Assembly: GCF_014642275.1 (NCBI RefSeq)
Contig: NZ_BMIM01000003.1
Coordinates: 186,001-250,000 of the forward strand
Length of the DNA stretch: 64,000 nt
Direction: 5' to 3'
DNA from: Flavobacterium lutivivi
GTDB taxonomy: Bacteria; Bacteroidota; Bacteroidia; Flavobacteriales; Flavobacteriaceae
The position numbers were made by a program, and so were the translations under genes. Shown here in pieces: positions 27,377-36,589 of the stretch; the first letter of the stretch is position 1, and the number at the start of each line of letters is the position of its first letter. The notes beneath the pieces were generated by a model. That model did no database searches. It had not been told where the DNA came from and worked only from the letters and a program-made list of their open reading frames with translations.

Positions 27377-28693
27377 TTATTTTCTAAGATTTTCGATTAA
27401 TTCAACTACCGAAGCATGCGAGATGGTATTATTTTCAAAATGCTTTGCAACAACTATTCTTTCTTCTTTTGTAGCTTGGTATTGATTCAAAATATTGTTG
27501 ATATGCATTTTCATGTGACCTTCTTGAATCCCAGTTGTAGTCAGCGAACGCAAAGCTGCAAAATTTTGAGCTAAACCAGTAGCAGCAATGATCTGCATTA
27601 ACTCTTGAGCAGATGGTTTTTCTAATATTTCTAAAGCAATTTTCACCAACGGGTGTAATGAAGTCAATCCGCCAACAGTTCCTAATGCTAGTGGAATTTC
27701 CATCCAAAAGGTAAATATTCCGTTTTCAATTTTTGCGTGTGATAAACTTGAATATTTTCCATTTTTTGAAGCATAAGCATGAACTCCTGCTTCTACGGCT
27801 CTAAAGTCGTTTCCTGTTGCAAGAACAACAGAGTCAATACCATTCATTATTCCTTTGTTGTGAGTAACTGCTCTGTAAGGTTCAACTTCAGCGATTTTAA
27901 CTGCTTGAACAAACTTATCTGCAAACTCATTTGGATTATCAATTTTCTTTTCGACTAAATCTTCAACTTTGCATGAAACTTCAGCTCTAACGATGCAATT
28001 TGGAACATAATTTGACAAAATACTCATAACAATGGTGATGTTTTTCTCTTCTTGATTAAAATCATCGTTGTTTTGAGCTTCGTTGGTTAATGTTTTTGCA
28101 AATTGTTCTAAGCATGAATTTATAAAATTTGCACCCATGCTATCTTTTGTTTCAAATGTTGCATGAAGTTGGAAATAATTTTCTAAATCATGAGTTTTAT
28201 CTACTAATTCAATATCCAAAATTCCGCCACCACGTTTTTGCATGTTTTTGGTAATGCTTTCGGTTTCAGTAAAAAACTTTGGTTTTATAGATAAAAAGAA
28301 AGCGTTTAGTTTTTTGAAATCTCCTTTGTATAAAAAGTGTACTTGACCTATTTTTTCAGTGCCTAAAATTGTAGTTTTGAAACCACCACGAGTACTCCAA
28401 AACTTGGCTGCTTTTGCAGCTGCTGCGACCACACTACTTTCTTCAATTACCATTGGAACAGAATAATACTTTCCATTTATTAAAAAATTTGGAGCAATTC
28501 CCATTGGTAAATAGAAGTTGGAAATTGTATTTTCAATAAATTCATCATGCAATTGTTGCAATTTTTCATCATTATTCCAATATTGTTTTATGATTGAAAT
28601 TGCTTCTTTTCCATTGGAAAAGTATTCTTTAGCAATCCAATTTATTTTTTCTTCCTTAGAAAGTTTTGAAAAACCAGAAATAGCTTGGCTCAT
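27377..28693 (-). CDS. mvaA: Class II hydroxymethylglutaryl-CoA reductase
   Basis: 438 aa enzyme producing or consuming mevalonate. Class II features: PMVIEESSVVAAAAKAAKF, with catalytic Glu at 84-85; HNKGIMNGIDSVVLATGND, giving the catalytic Lys and Asp; GGLTSLHPLVKIALEIL; and the C-terminal EGHMKMHINN, giving the catalytic His. In Bacteroidota the neighbouring GHMP kinase indicates biosynthesis rather than breakdown, feeding isoprenoids for menaquinone and carotenoids. First gene of a two-gene unit. A perfect -7 element (TATCTTTG, 28712-28719) lies 18 bp upstream. Confidence 0.95.
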   Translation of the reverse strand: MSQAISGFSKLSKEEKINWIAKEYFSNGKEAISIIKQYWNNDEKLQQLHDEFIENTISNFYLPMGIAPNFLINGKYYSVPMVIEESSVVAAAAKAAKFWSTRGGFKTTILGTEKIGQVHFLYKGDFKKLNAFFLSIKPKFFTETESITKNMQKRGGGILDIELVDKTHDLENYFQLHATFETKDSMGANFINSCLEQFAKTLTNEAQNNDDFNQEEKNITIVMSILSNYVPNCIVRAEVSCKVEDLVEKKIDNPNEFADKFVQAVKIAEVEPYRAVTHNKGIMNGIDSVVLATGNDFRAVEAGVHAYASKNGKYSSLSHAKIENGIFTFWMEIPLALGTVGGLTSLHPLVKIALEILEKPSAQELMQIIAATGLAQNFAALRSLTTTGIQEGHMKMHINNILNQYQATKEERIVVAKHFENNTISHASVVELIENLRK

Positions 28694-28711
28694 TGTCTAT
28701 AATTTAAAGTA

Positions 28712-28719
28712 CAAAGATA
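28712..28719 (-). promoter_or_regulatory. -7 element of the HMG-CoA reductase promoter
   Basis: TATCTTTG on the minus strand matches TAnnTTTG exactly, 18 bp upstream of the mvaA ATG. I see no clear TTG at the expected -33 distance. Confidence 0.6.
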
Positions 28720-28846
28720 ATCTTTAGTTAATATTTTGGAATTTGTTTTTCGCTTAAATAACTTAAACGATTGCTTTTAACAAAAAATAAGGGAATAATT
28801 TGTAAAATTTTCACTAAAATTGACGGTTTTTAAAATCAATCAAAAA

Positions 28847-31015
28847 ATGAGAGCAAAATTTTTCTTTTTACTTTTTTTAGCTACTAGTTTTTCAATTTTT
28901 TCGCAACAAAAAATAACTGTTGAAGAGATATATTCTGGAGCATTTCGCGCAAAAGGAATGGATGAACTTCAAGCAATGAAAAACACAAATCAATATACTG
29001 TTCTAAACTTTGATAGAGCAACTAGAACAATGCAAATTGATTTATATGATTTTTCTAATCTAAAGAAAGTAGCAACATTAATAAACACCAAAGATTTTCA
29101 AGAATTGTCAGATGGAATTGATAGTTACACATTTAGCAGGGATGAAAAACAACTGCTGATAGCTAATAATTCAAATCAAATTTATAGACATTCGTTTACT
29201 GCTGATTATTTTTTATTTGATTTGAATACAAAAAAATTAACCAAAATTCTAGAACAAGTTCAAGAACCAACTTTTTCGCCTGATGGAAAAAAAATAGCAT
29301 TCGCTAAAGAAAACAATCTTTTTGTGTATGATATTTTGTCAAAAGGTATCAATCAAATTACTAATGATGGAAAGAAAAATGAAGTAATCAACGGAATTTG
29401 TGATTGGGTTTATGAAGAAGAGTTTGCTTTTGTAAGAGCTTTCGATTGGAGTACTGATAGCAATAAAATTGCGTTCATACGTTTTGATGAAAGTCAAGTT
29501 CCAGAATTTTCTATGAATGTATTCAAAAAAGAGTTGTATCCAACAGTTGAAACATTCAAATATCCAAAAGCAGGCGAGAAAAACTCTACAGTTTCTTTGC
29601 ATATATACGACTTAGCCAAAAACTCGACAAAGCAAGTGAATCTTTCCAACTATTCAGATTTCTATATCGCTAGAATAAAATGGACAAATGACGCCAATGT
29701 TTTTAGTGTTCAGGTGTTAAATCGTCATCAAGATAATTTAGACCTATTGTTTGTTGATTCGAATTTGGCTTCATATAAAATTGTGTTAAACGAAAAAGAT
29801 AATGCTTATGTTGATGTTACTGATAATTTGACTTTTTTGAAAGACAATAGTTTTATTTGGACTTCTGAGAAAGATGGTTGGAATCACATTTACTTATATG
29901 ACAAAACCGGGAAGCTAAAAAACCAAGTTACCAAAGGAAAATGGGAAGTAACAGCTTACTACGGATTTGATGAAAAAACCAAGTCAATTTTTTATCAGTC
30001 AACAGAGGATGGTTCTATTGTTCGTGATGTTTATAAAATTAGTTTAGATGGTAAGAAAAAAACGAAATTGTCTTCGATGAATGGAACAAACGCAGCAACT
30101 TTCAGTCCTGATTTTAATTTCTACATCAATACATTTTCGAGTTCATCAATTCCAACTAGATATTCTTTAAATGATTCCAAAACAGGAAATGAAGTAAAAG
30201 TAATTGAAGACAATGCCGCTTTAGCATTGAAACTCAAAAATTATAATTTGCCAGCAAAAGAATTCTTTGAATTAACGACCGAAAAAGGGAATAAACTCAA
30301 TGCTTGGATGATAAAACCAAAAGATTTTGATGCAAACAAAAAATATCCAGTTTTCATGTATCAATACTCTGGACCAGGTTCGCAAGAAGTAGCTAACGAA
30401 TGGTTCAATGCCAATGATTATTGGTTCATGATGCTTACACAGCAAGGATATATTGTGGCTTGTGTGGACGGAAGAGGAACAGGATTCAAAGGTGCAGCAT
30501 TCAAGAAATGTACTCAAAAAGAACTAGGAAAATATGAAGTTGAGGATCAAATCGATGCTGCAAAAGTGATTGGTAATTATCCATATGTTGATAAATCTAG
30601 AATTGGAATTTTTGGTTGGTCTTTTGGTGGATTTATGGCTAGTAACTGTATTATGAAAGGAGCAGAAGTGTTCAAAACGGCTATTGCTGTTGCACCTGTT
30701 ACCAATTGGCGTTTTTATGATAGTATTTATACCGAAAGATATATGCAAACTCCACAAGAAAATGCAAGTGGTTATGACGACAATTCACCAATAAATCATG
30801 TGAGCAAACTGAAAGGCAACTTTTTATTAATCCATGGAACTGCCGATGATAATGTACATGTTCAAAACAGTATGCAAATGATTGAAGCATTGGTGCAAGC
30901 CAATAAGCAATTTGATTGGGCAATATATCCTGATAAAAACCATGGGATTTATGGTGGTTATACTAGAATTCAATTGTATAATAAAATGACAAACTTTATC
31001 AAAGAGAAGTTGTAA
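28847..31015 (+). CDS. Dipeptidyl-peptidase IV (S9B)
   Basis: Exported serine exopeptidase, 722 aa from ATG at 28847; the open frame reaches back to a TTG at 28820, rejected because the signal peptide begins at the ATG. Signal peptide cut near SIFSQQ. The N-terminal beta-propeller covers about 25-480 and carries the DWVYEEEFAF double-Glu motif that anchors the substrate N-terminus. The alpha/beta-hydrolase domain has GWSFGG (S592), HGTADDNVH (Asp at 667-668) and KNHGIYGG (H699). It releases X-Pro or X-Ala dipeptides from peptides. Three POT peptide transporters lie 2-7 kb downstream, a suggestive pairing. Confidence 0.95.
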   Translation: MRAKFFFLLFLATSFSIFSQQKITVEEIYSGAFRAKGMDELQAMKNTNQYTVLNFDRATRTMQIDLYDFSNLKKVATLINTKDFQELSDGIDSYTFSRDEKQLLIANNSNQIYRHSFTADYFLFDLNTKKLTKILEQVQEPTFSPDGKKIAFAKENNLFVYDILSKGINQITNDGKKNEVINGICDWVYEEEFAFVRAFDWSTDSNKIAFIRFDESQVPEFSMNVFKKELYPTVETFKYPKAGEKNSTVSLHIYDLAKNSTKQVNLSNYSDFYIARIKWTNDANVFSVQVLNRHQDNLDLLFVDSNLASYKIVLNEKDNAYVDVTDNLTFLKDNSFIWTSEKDGWNHIYLYDKTGKLKNQVTKGKWEVTAYYGFDEKTKSIFYQSTEDGSIVRDVYKISLDGKKKTKLSSMNGTNAATFSPDFNFYINTFSSSSIPTRYSLNDSKTGNEVKVIEDNAALALKLKNYNLPAKEFFELTTEKGNKLNAWMIKPKDFDANKKYPVFMYQYSGPGSQEVANEWFNANDYWFMMLTQQGYIVACVDGRGTGFKGAAFKKCTQKELGKYEVEDQIDAAKVIGNYPYVDKSRIGIFGWSFGGFMASNCIMKGAEVFKTAIAVAPVTNWRFYDSIYTERYMQTPQENASGYDDNSPINHVSKLKGNFLLIHGTADDNVHVQNSMQMIEALVQANKQFDWAIYPDKNHGIYGGYTRIQLYNKMTNFIKEKL

Positions 31016-31017
31016 AA

Positions 31018-32151
31018 ATGGGACAACATCAATTTTATTTAATAACTGAATTATTAATTTCTTTAATTGGTGGATTTTTATTGCTTTCTATTTGGTTAGT
31101 TGTTCAAAACAAGTTTCAGCAAAAACTAACATCTGAAATTTCCGTTAAACGATTTGATAAAGGGTTGTTATTCATCAGCTTTTCAGTTTTTGTTTGGGCA
31201 ATTTCTTCTTTATTGATATTAGTTTTTACTAAATTTAATACAAGCGGTTGGATTATTCTGATAAGTCAAAACATGTTTTCAATATTGAATTCTTTGTTCT
31301 TGATATTGGCACTTTATTATTTTGATAATTCGCCTGAATACCTTTATAACAACAAAAAAAGCACCAAAAGAATCTTAGTTTTCTTTATTGGAATATCTTT
31401 GATTTCGCTCTTAATAGCGTTATTCTTTGGCGAAACAATTAATACTTATGGCATTCGGTTCAATACTATTCCAGATGTGTTGTTGTCTGTAATTCTTAGT
31501 TGGTTTTTAATCCTTTCTCTATATCGCACTTTCTACAACCGAAAGATGAAAAGTGTGGCAATCATTGCGGTTTTTAGTATCTTGGTTTTGTTTATCACTC
31601 AAGTGCCTTATGTCTTTAATTTTGAGGATTACATTTCAATTATTGAATTGGCTAAACTCATTTCAAAAACCACTTTAATCTTTTTGTTTTTGGTTTTAGG
31701 AACTAGTTGGGTTCTAGAGTTGTCTCAACTGCCAGAAGCAACAACTATGAAGATTAACTTTGTCAACTGGAATGTAATCGAAATTTCCATTCCTTCTAAA
31801 AATATAATTAATCAAACTATCAATTTTGGAAACAAAACTACTCAGTTTAACAATTTGCTCAAGTTTGCCATTCGTAGAAAATTTGCCTCAGAAGAAAATA
31901 TGTGTATCGAGGTTTATAATGGTGGAGAAATACTTAGTCAAACCTATTTGACTAGGATCATTGATAATATTAATGCTATTTTAAGTCTTGAAGAAGGAGA
32001 GAAAATAACCCGAAATGATTTTTTTACATTTATAGGTCAAGCCAAATATCGACTTCGTTTTTTACCAGAATTTATCGAGATAAATGATGCGTTGCTACTT
32101 GAATTTACTAGCAATATTGACAATGGTCATTACAAAGACTTTATAAAATAG
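31018..32151 (+). CDS. Multi-helix membrane protein with a soluble C-terminal domain, unknown
   Basis: 377 aa. The N-terminal half has about seven predicted helices (about 8-235; e.g. ELLISLIGGFLLLSIWLVV, GLLFISFSVFVWAISSLLIL, IFLFLVLGTSWVLEL). A soluble tail of about 130 residues follows (245-377), rich in Asn, Ile and Lys. The layout resembles 7TM sensor proteins that carry a signalling tail, but I recognise no kinase, cyclase or DNA-binding motif there. It begins 2 bases after the DPP-IV stop, so it is probably translated from the same transcript. No signal peptide. Confidence 0.7.
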   Translation: MGQHQFYLITELLISLIGGFLLLSIWLVVQNKFQQKLTSEISVKRFDKGLLFISFSVFVWAISSLLILVFTKFNTSGWIILISQNMFSILNSLFLILALYYFDNSPEYLYNNKKSTKRILVFFIGISLISLLIALFFGETINTYGIRFNTIPDVLLSVILSWFLILSLYRTFYNRKMKSVAIIAVFSILVLFITQVPYVFNFEDYISIIELAKLISKTTLIFLFLVLGTSWVLELSQLPEATTMKINFVNWNVIEISIPSKNIINQTINFGNKTTQFNNLLKFAIRRKFASEENMCIEVYNGGEILSQTYLTRIIDNINAILSLEEGEKITRNDFFTFIGQAKYRLRFLPEFIEINDALLLEFTSNIDNGHYKDFIK

Positions 32152-32271
32152 TAACTCTTCTTTTCAGTTACAATTAGTCACAAAAGCTTATTTTTTGTGA
32201 ATTCGTATAATGTGGTTATTGTTTGATTGCAATAGTTTGTACTTTGCGCCAACAAACAATAATTTTTTCAC

Positions 32272-33102
32272 ATGAGAATAATTAAGAATAAGAAGTTTTT
32301 TCACTTCAATTTGTTGTTAAGTATTTTGTTTTTGAGTTGTGGAAATTCTTCTACGATAAAAGATCCAATTCCTGCACATGATAGTTTTAAGATTGTTTCA
32401 AAACACGTTGGAGAAACAAGAACAATTAATGTTTGGATGCCCGAAGAATATAAGAAAGGTTCAGATTCATTACCAGTAATGTATATGCCAGATGGAGGTA
32501 TAGAAGAAGATTTTCCTCATATAGCCAATACATTTGCAAAATTGATTAAGGAGAAAAAAATCCCACCAATGTTACTCGTTGGTATTGAAAATACGCAACG
32601 AAGAAGAGACTTAACTGGCAAAACCGAAGTTGAAGAAGACAAAACAATAGCCCCAATTGTTGGAGGTTCAGAAAATTTTAGAGCATTTATAAACGATGAA
32701 CTTTTTATTGAAATTAATAAGCGTTACAGAACATCAAATAAAAAAGGAATTTTAGGAGAATCATTGGCAGGATTGTTTGTGGTTGAAACATTTTTTTTAC
32801 AGCCTGAGATGTTTGATTATTATATTGCTTTTGACCCATCGTTGTGGTGGAATAATCATTATTTGGTAATAACAGCAAACGAAAATCTTGCAAGTCAACC
32901 TTTAAAAGAGACTAAGTTTTGGTTCGCTGGTTCTAGTGCTCAAGATATTTTTGTACACACAAGAGAATTGTCTAAAATATTGACAAACAGTAATGCTAAA
33001 GGTTTGCAGTGGAACTATTCTGATGAACCAAGCGAAAAACATGCAACAATTTTTAGGGCAACTAAAGAAAAAGCCTTAATTTGGTCGTTTGGAAAGAAAT
33101 AA
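32272..33102 (+). CDS. Putative esterase lipoprotein (esterase D/enterochelin esterase fold)
   Basis: 276 aa with a lipobox (SILFLSCGNS, Cys at about 23). The fold is the alpha/beta hydrolase of the putative esterase family: opening TRTINVWMPEEYKKGSDSLP and VMYMPDGG, nucleophile elbow GESLAG (Ser near residue 165), and a late His in SEKHATIF. The substrate cannot be read from the sequence; relatives hydrolyse siderophore, acyl or sugar esters. It stands alone between the unknown membrane protein and the POT transporters. Confidence 0.8.
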   Translation: MRIIKNKKFFHFNLLLSILFLSCGNSSTIKDPIPAHDSFKIVSKHVGETRTINVWMPEEYKKGSDSLPVMYMPDGGIEEDFPHIANTFAKLIKEKKIPPMLLVGIENTQRRRDLTGKTEVEEDKTIAPIVGGSENFRAFINDELFIEINKRYRTSNKKGILGESLAGLFVVETFFLQPEMFDYYIAFDPSLWWNNHYLVITANENLASQPLKETKFWFAGSSAQDIFVHTRELSKILTNSNAKGLQWNYSDEPSEKHATIFRATKEKALIWSFGKK

Positions 33103-33139
33103 ATTATTAATCAACTAAATACAAACTAAAACAATAATT

Positions 33140-34858
33140 ATGAGTGAAACAGCTGTAAAACAATCGCATCCAAAAGGACTTTGGGTATTATTTGGAACCG
33201 AAATGTGGGAAAGGTTCAACTTCTACGGAATGAGAGCAATATTAACCTTGTTTATGGTAAATTCATTGTTAATTAAAGAGTCAGATGCAGCTATTATCTA
33301 TGGTGGATTTTTGGCATTATGTTACCTAACGCCACTTTTAGGAGGATTTATATCTGATAAATACATCGGGAATAGATATAGTATAATGCTTGGAGGAACA
33401 TTAATGGCAATTGGTCAATTTTTATTATTTATCAGTGCATCAACTTTCGATTCTAATATAAGCAGTGCTAAGTTAATCATGTGGCTAGCTTTATTCATAA
33501 TTATTTTTGGAAATGGTTTCTTCAAACCAAATATTTCATCAATGGTTGGAAGTTTATACCCTAAACAAGAAAAAAACAAACTTGACTCTGCCTTTACAAT
33601 CTTCTATATGGGAATTAATATAGGTGCCTTTTTAGGTCAATTTATTTGTCCATGGGTTGGAGATGTAAAAGATGCTGAAACAGGTGTAAGAGATATTTTT
33701 GCTTTTAAATGGGGCTTTTTGTCTGCATCAATTGCTATGGTAATAGGTACAGTAACATTCTTTTTATTGAAAAATAAATATGTTGTAACGCCAGAAGGAA
33801 GACCAATTGGAGGTTTGCCAAAACATAATGATGCTAATGATTTTGAAGAAGGAGAAACTCAAACAGCACATTTTAGCGGAAAAGCCATAGGAATTGCAAC
33901 GGTAATTTTTGCTACATTATTTTTTGTTTTTAGAAAATTTTTGGTTGGAGAAATTGGTTTTTCATCCGTTGAAATGGGACAATTAATAAAGGGAATTATT
34001 TATCCATTCATATACTCAGCTGGAATTTCGCTAGCTTATTTAATTATGAGCTCTGCAGAAAATAAAGTTGAGCGTCAAAGGATTTGGGTTATATATATTG
34101 TTTCTTTCTTTATCATATTCTTTTGGGCAGCGTTTGAGCAAGCAGGTTCTTCATTGACTTTTATAGCAGATAATCAAACGGATAGAAATATTTTTGGATG
34201 GGATATGCCACCATCTATGGTTCAAATTTTTAATGGAATTTTTGTGGTAATGATGGCATTGCCATTCAGTTTATTGTGGGACAAACTTAGAGCTAATGGT
34301 AAAGAACCAGTTTCACCAATGAAACAAGCTATCGGGTTAGCATTGATAGCGTTGAGTTATTTTATTATTGCTCATAATGTCAAAGATTTAGGAAACTCTG
34401 GATTGTTAGCAATCAAGTGGTTAATGTTGCTTTATTTTATTCAAACGCTTGGTGAGTTGTGTTTGTCACCAATTGGACTTTCTTTAGTTGGGAAATTAGC
34501 TCCAAAACGTTTTGCATCATTATTATATGGAGTTTTCTTTATTTCTAATGCGGCAGGTTATGCACTTGCTGGCTCACTAGGAGCAATTATTCCAGCTACT
34601 GGAGACAAATTTGCTAAAGCAGAAAAATTAGGAATCAATCTTCAAGATGTATTGGATAAAAAAATAACACTAACACCAGAACAGGTTGCTTTGTTCGAAA
34701 AAGAACAGTTGCCTCTTGAAAATACAACATTTGCAGGTTTTGAAATTCACAATTTGTATGAATTTTTTATGGTGTTTGTTGTTCTTTGTGGAATTGCGGC
34801 TATTATTTTAGCTCTTTTATCTCCTCGTTTAAAGAAAATGATGCATGGCATCAGATAA
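33140..34858 (+). CDS. POT-family peptide transporter (copy 1)
   Basis: 572 aa inner-membrane proton-coupled di/tripeptide symporter of the major facilitator superfamily. The family motif ExxER is in TEMWERFNFYGMRAIL (about 19-34), and FFKPNISSMVGSLY follows helix 4, with FYMGINIGAF next, both POT hallmarks. More than 12 helices are predicted, with the extra pair typical of bacterial POTs. First of three adjacent paralogues; a terminator follows, so the first is transcribed separately from the next two. Confidence 0.95.
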   Translation: MSETAVKQSHPKGLWVLFGTEMWERFNFYGMRAILTLFMVNSLLIKESDAAIIYGGFLALCYLTPLLGGFISDKYIGNRYSIMLGGTLMAIGQFLLFISASTFDSNISSAKLIMWLALFIIIFGNGFFKPNISSMVGSLYPKQEKNKLDSAFTIFYMGINIGAFLGQFICPWVGDVKDAETGVRDIFAFKWGFLSASIAMVIGTVTFFLLKNKYVVTPEGRPIGGLPKHNDANDFEEGETQTAHFSGKAIGIATVIFATLFFVFRKFLVGEIGFSSVEMGQLIKGIIYPFIYSAGISLAYLIMSSAENKVERQRIWVIYIVSFFIIFFWAAFEQAGSSLTFIADNQTDRNIFGWDMPPSMVQIFNGIFVVMMALPFSLLWDKLRANGKEPVSPMKQAIGLALIALSYFIIAHNVKDLGNSGLLAIKWLMLLYFIQTLGELCLSPIGLSLVGKLAPKRFASLLYGVFFISNAAGYALAGSLGAIIPATGDKFAKAEKLGINLQDVLDKKITLTPEQVALFEKEQLPLENTTFAGFEIHNLYEFFMVFVVLCGIAAIILALLSPRLKKMMHGIR

Positions 34859-34888
34859 TTGATTTAAAAATAATTTTATATCTTTCAT

Positions 34889-34914
34889 ACCTCCAACTAG
34901 ATTGGAGGTTTTTT
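34889..34914 (+). terminator. Rho-independent terminator after POT copy 1
   Basis: ACCTCCAA (34889-34896), loop CTAGA, TTGGAGGT (34902-34909), then TTTTTT. It separates copy 1 from copies 2 and 3. Confidence 0.85.
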
Positions 34915-34930
34915 TATAAATTAAAAGAAT

Positions 34931-36589
34931 ATGTGGAAATCTCATCCTAAAGCATTGCCTTATTTGTTTTTATCCGAAATGTGGGAACGTTTTGGTTATT
35001 ATTTAATGATTGGAATTTTTACGCTTTATTTAAAAGATGTAGAAACAGGTTTTGCCATGACAGAAGCTGAAGCTTCTGATTTGTATGGAACTTTTATCGC
35101 TTTAGTTTTTCTAACTCCTTTTATCGGTGGATTAGTTGCCGATAGATATTTTGGATACAAAAAATCAATTGTCGTTGGAGGTTTGATGATGGGTGTTGGC
35201 TACTTGATGATGGGAATACATAGTTTGCCAATGTTATATTTGGCAATGACCTTAGTAATTGTTGGAAATGGCTTTTTCAAACCCAATATTTCCACACTTT
35301 TGGGGAATTTCTACAACGATGAACAATACAAGGATAAGAAGGATGAAGGCTACAATATTTTCTATATGGGGATTAATATTGGAGCATTTATTTGTAATTT
35401 TTTTGGAGCAGCATTCAAAATACTTTTCGGCTGGAAAGCTGCATTTGCAGTAGCTGGTGTGGGGATGTTTATTGGAGTAATTGTATTTATATTGGGTACA
35501 AAACATTATGGAGATAAAACCGAAAAAAAAGGAGTACAACCTGGTGATATGCCATTCTGGAAAATAGTCATGTTTATCTTAGTTCCTTCGGTTGTTTTTG
35601 GTATAATAGGTTGGTTGATAAAAGGAGTTGCTTCAGATAGCAATCTTGATAGTGCAATATTTGGATCAGATAGTACAGATGCATTTATTTTTGCTTGTAT
35701 TCCGGTTGTATTATTCTATTCTAGTTTATATTTCAAAGCCAAAGAAGATGAGAAAAGACATATTGGCGCTTTGTTAGCTATATTTTCGGTAGTAATATTA
35801 TTCTGGGCTGTTTTTAAACTCAATGGTTCCGCTTTGAACAATTGGGGAGATAAATATACAGACAGGCAACTTACTGGAACTTCTCAAAAAATTGCATCAA
35901 AACTAGTATTAACAGACACATTGGTGTATAAAAAAGATAGCGTAGCTCTCTATGATAAAGCTTTCCGAATTCAGAAAGAAGATGGAAAAGTAGTGAAAAC
36001 AGTTGATTATCCTTTGTATTTTAGAAACGTCGCAAAAGAAAAATTACCAAAAGATGATGAAAAAGTTTTTACTTGGTCATCCAATCTAAGTCAATCTATA
36101 AATCCTTTTTGGGTAATAGCTTTGACGCCACTTGTTGTCGCTTTCTTCACATATTTAAGACAACGAAAAAAAGAACCTTCAACACCAACAAAAATAGCTT
36201 TTGGATTATTTATTTCAGCATTATCCGTGTTGGTAATGGTCTTGGCCGTAAAAGCAGGTAATAACGGTTCTGAAAAAGTTTCTGTTTTGTGGCTATTTGC
36301 CAACTATGGGGTAATTACAATAGGAGAATTATTATTGTCTCCAATGGGACTTTCTGTTGTTTCAAAGTTAAGCCCTAGAAATATTACTTCACTCATGATG
36401 GGTGGATGGTTTTTGGCTACATCTATAGGCAATAAGTTATCGGGTGTTTTAGCTTCAATGTGGGACAAATATGATGATAAAGCCAATTTCTTTTGGGTAA
36501 ATTTTGCATTATTACTATTTGCTACAATGCTCATGTTTGCTCTGCTGAAACAGTTAAATAAAGTTATGAAAGAAAAAGGAATAAATTAA
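34931..36589 (+). CDS. POT-family peptide transporter (copy 2)
   Basis: 552 aa. The ExxER motif is in SEMWERFGYYLMIGIF (about 14-29), followed by FFKPNISTLLGNFY and FYMGINIGAFICNFFG. A long soluble insertion (about residues 300-380, rich in Lys and Asp) separates two helices in the second half; copies 1 and 3 lack an insertion of this size. Its stop codon shares one base with the start of copy 3 (TAATG), so the two are translationally coupled. Confidence 0.93.
   Translation: MWKSHPKALPYLFLSEMWERFGYYLMIGIFTLYLKDVETGFAMTEAEASDLYGTFIALVFLTPFIGGLVADRYFGYKKSIVVGGLMMGVGYLMMGIHSLPMLYLAMTLVIVGNGFFKPNISTLLGNFYNDEQYKDKKDEGYNIFYMGINIGAFICNFFGAAFKILFGWKAAFAVAGVGMFIGVIVFILGTKHYGDKTEKKGVQPGDMPFWKIVMFILVPSVVFGIIGWLIKGVASDSNLDSAIFGSDSTDAFIFACIPVVLFYSSLYFKAKEDEKRHIGALLAIFSVVILFWAVFKLNGSALNNWGDKYTDRQLTGTSQKIASKLVLTDTLVYKKDSVALYDKAFRIQKEDGKVVKTVDYPLYFRNVAKEKLPKDDEKVFTWSSNLSQSINPFWVIALTPLVVAFFTYLRQRKKEPSTPTKIAFGLFISALSVLVMVLAVKAGNNGSEKVSVLWLFANYGVITIGELLLSPMGLSVVSKLSPRNITSLMMGGWFLATSIGNKLSGVLASMWDKYDDKANFFWVNFALLLFATMLMFALLKQLNKVMKEKGIN

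Noticed and set aside
32151-32171. Terminator after the unknown membrane protein
   Set aside because: GTAACT/AGTTAC forms only a 6-bp stem and no T tract follows.
34931-36589. Soluble insertion of POT copy 2 as a frameshift or fusion
   Set aside because: The reading frame and family motifs continue on both sides, so it is an ordinary periplasmic or cytoplasmic loop insertion.
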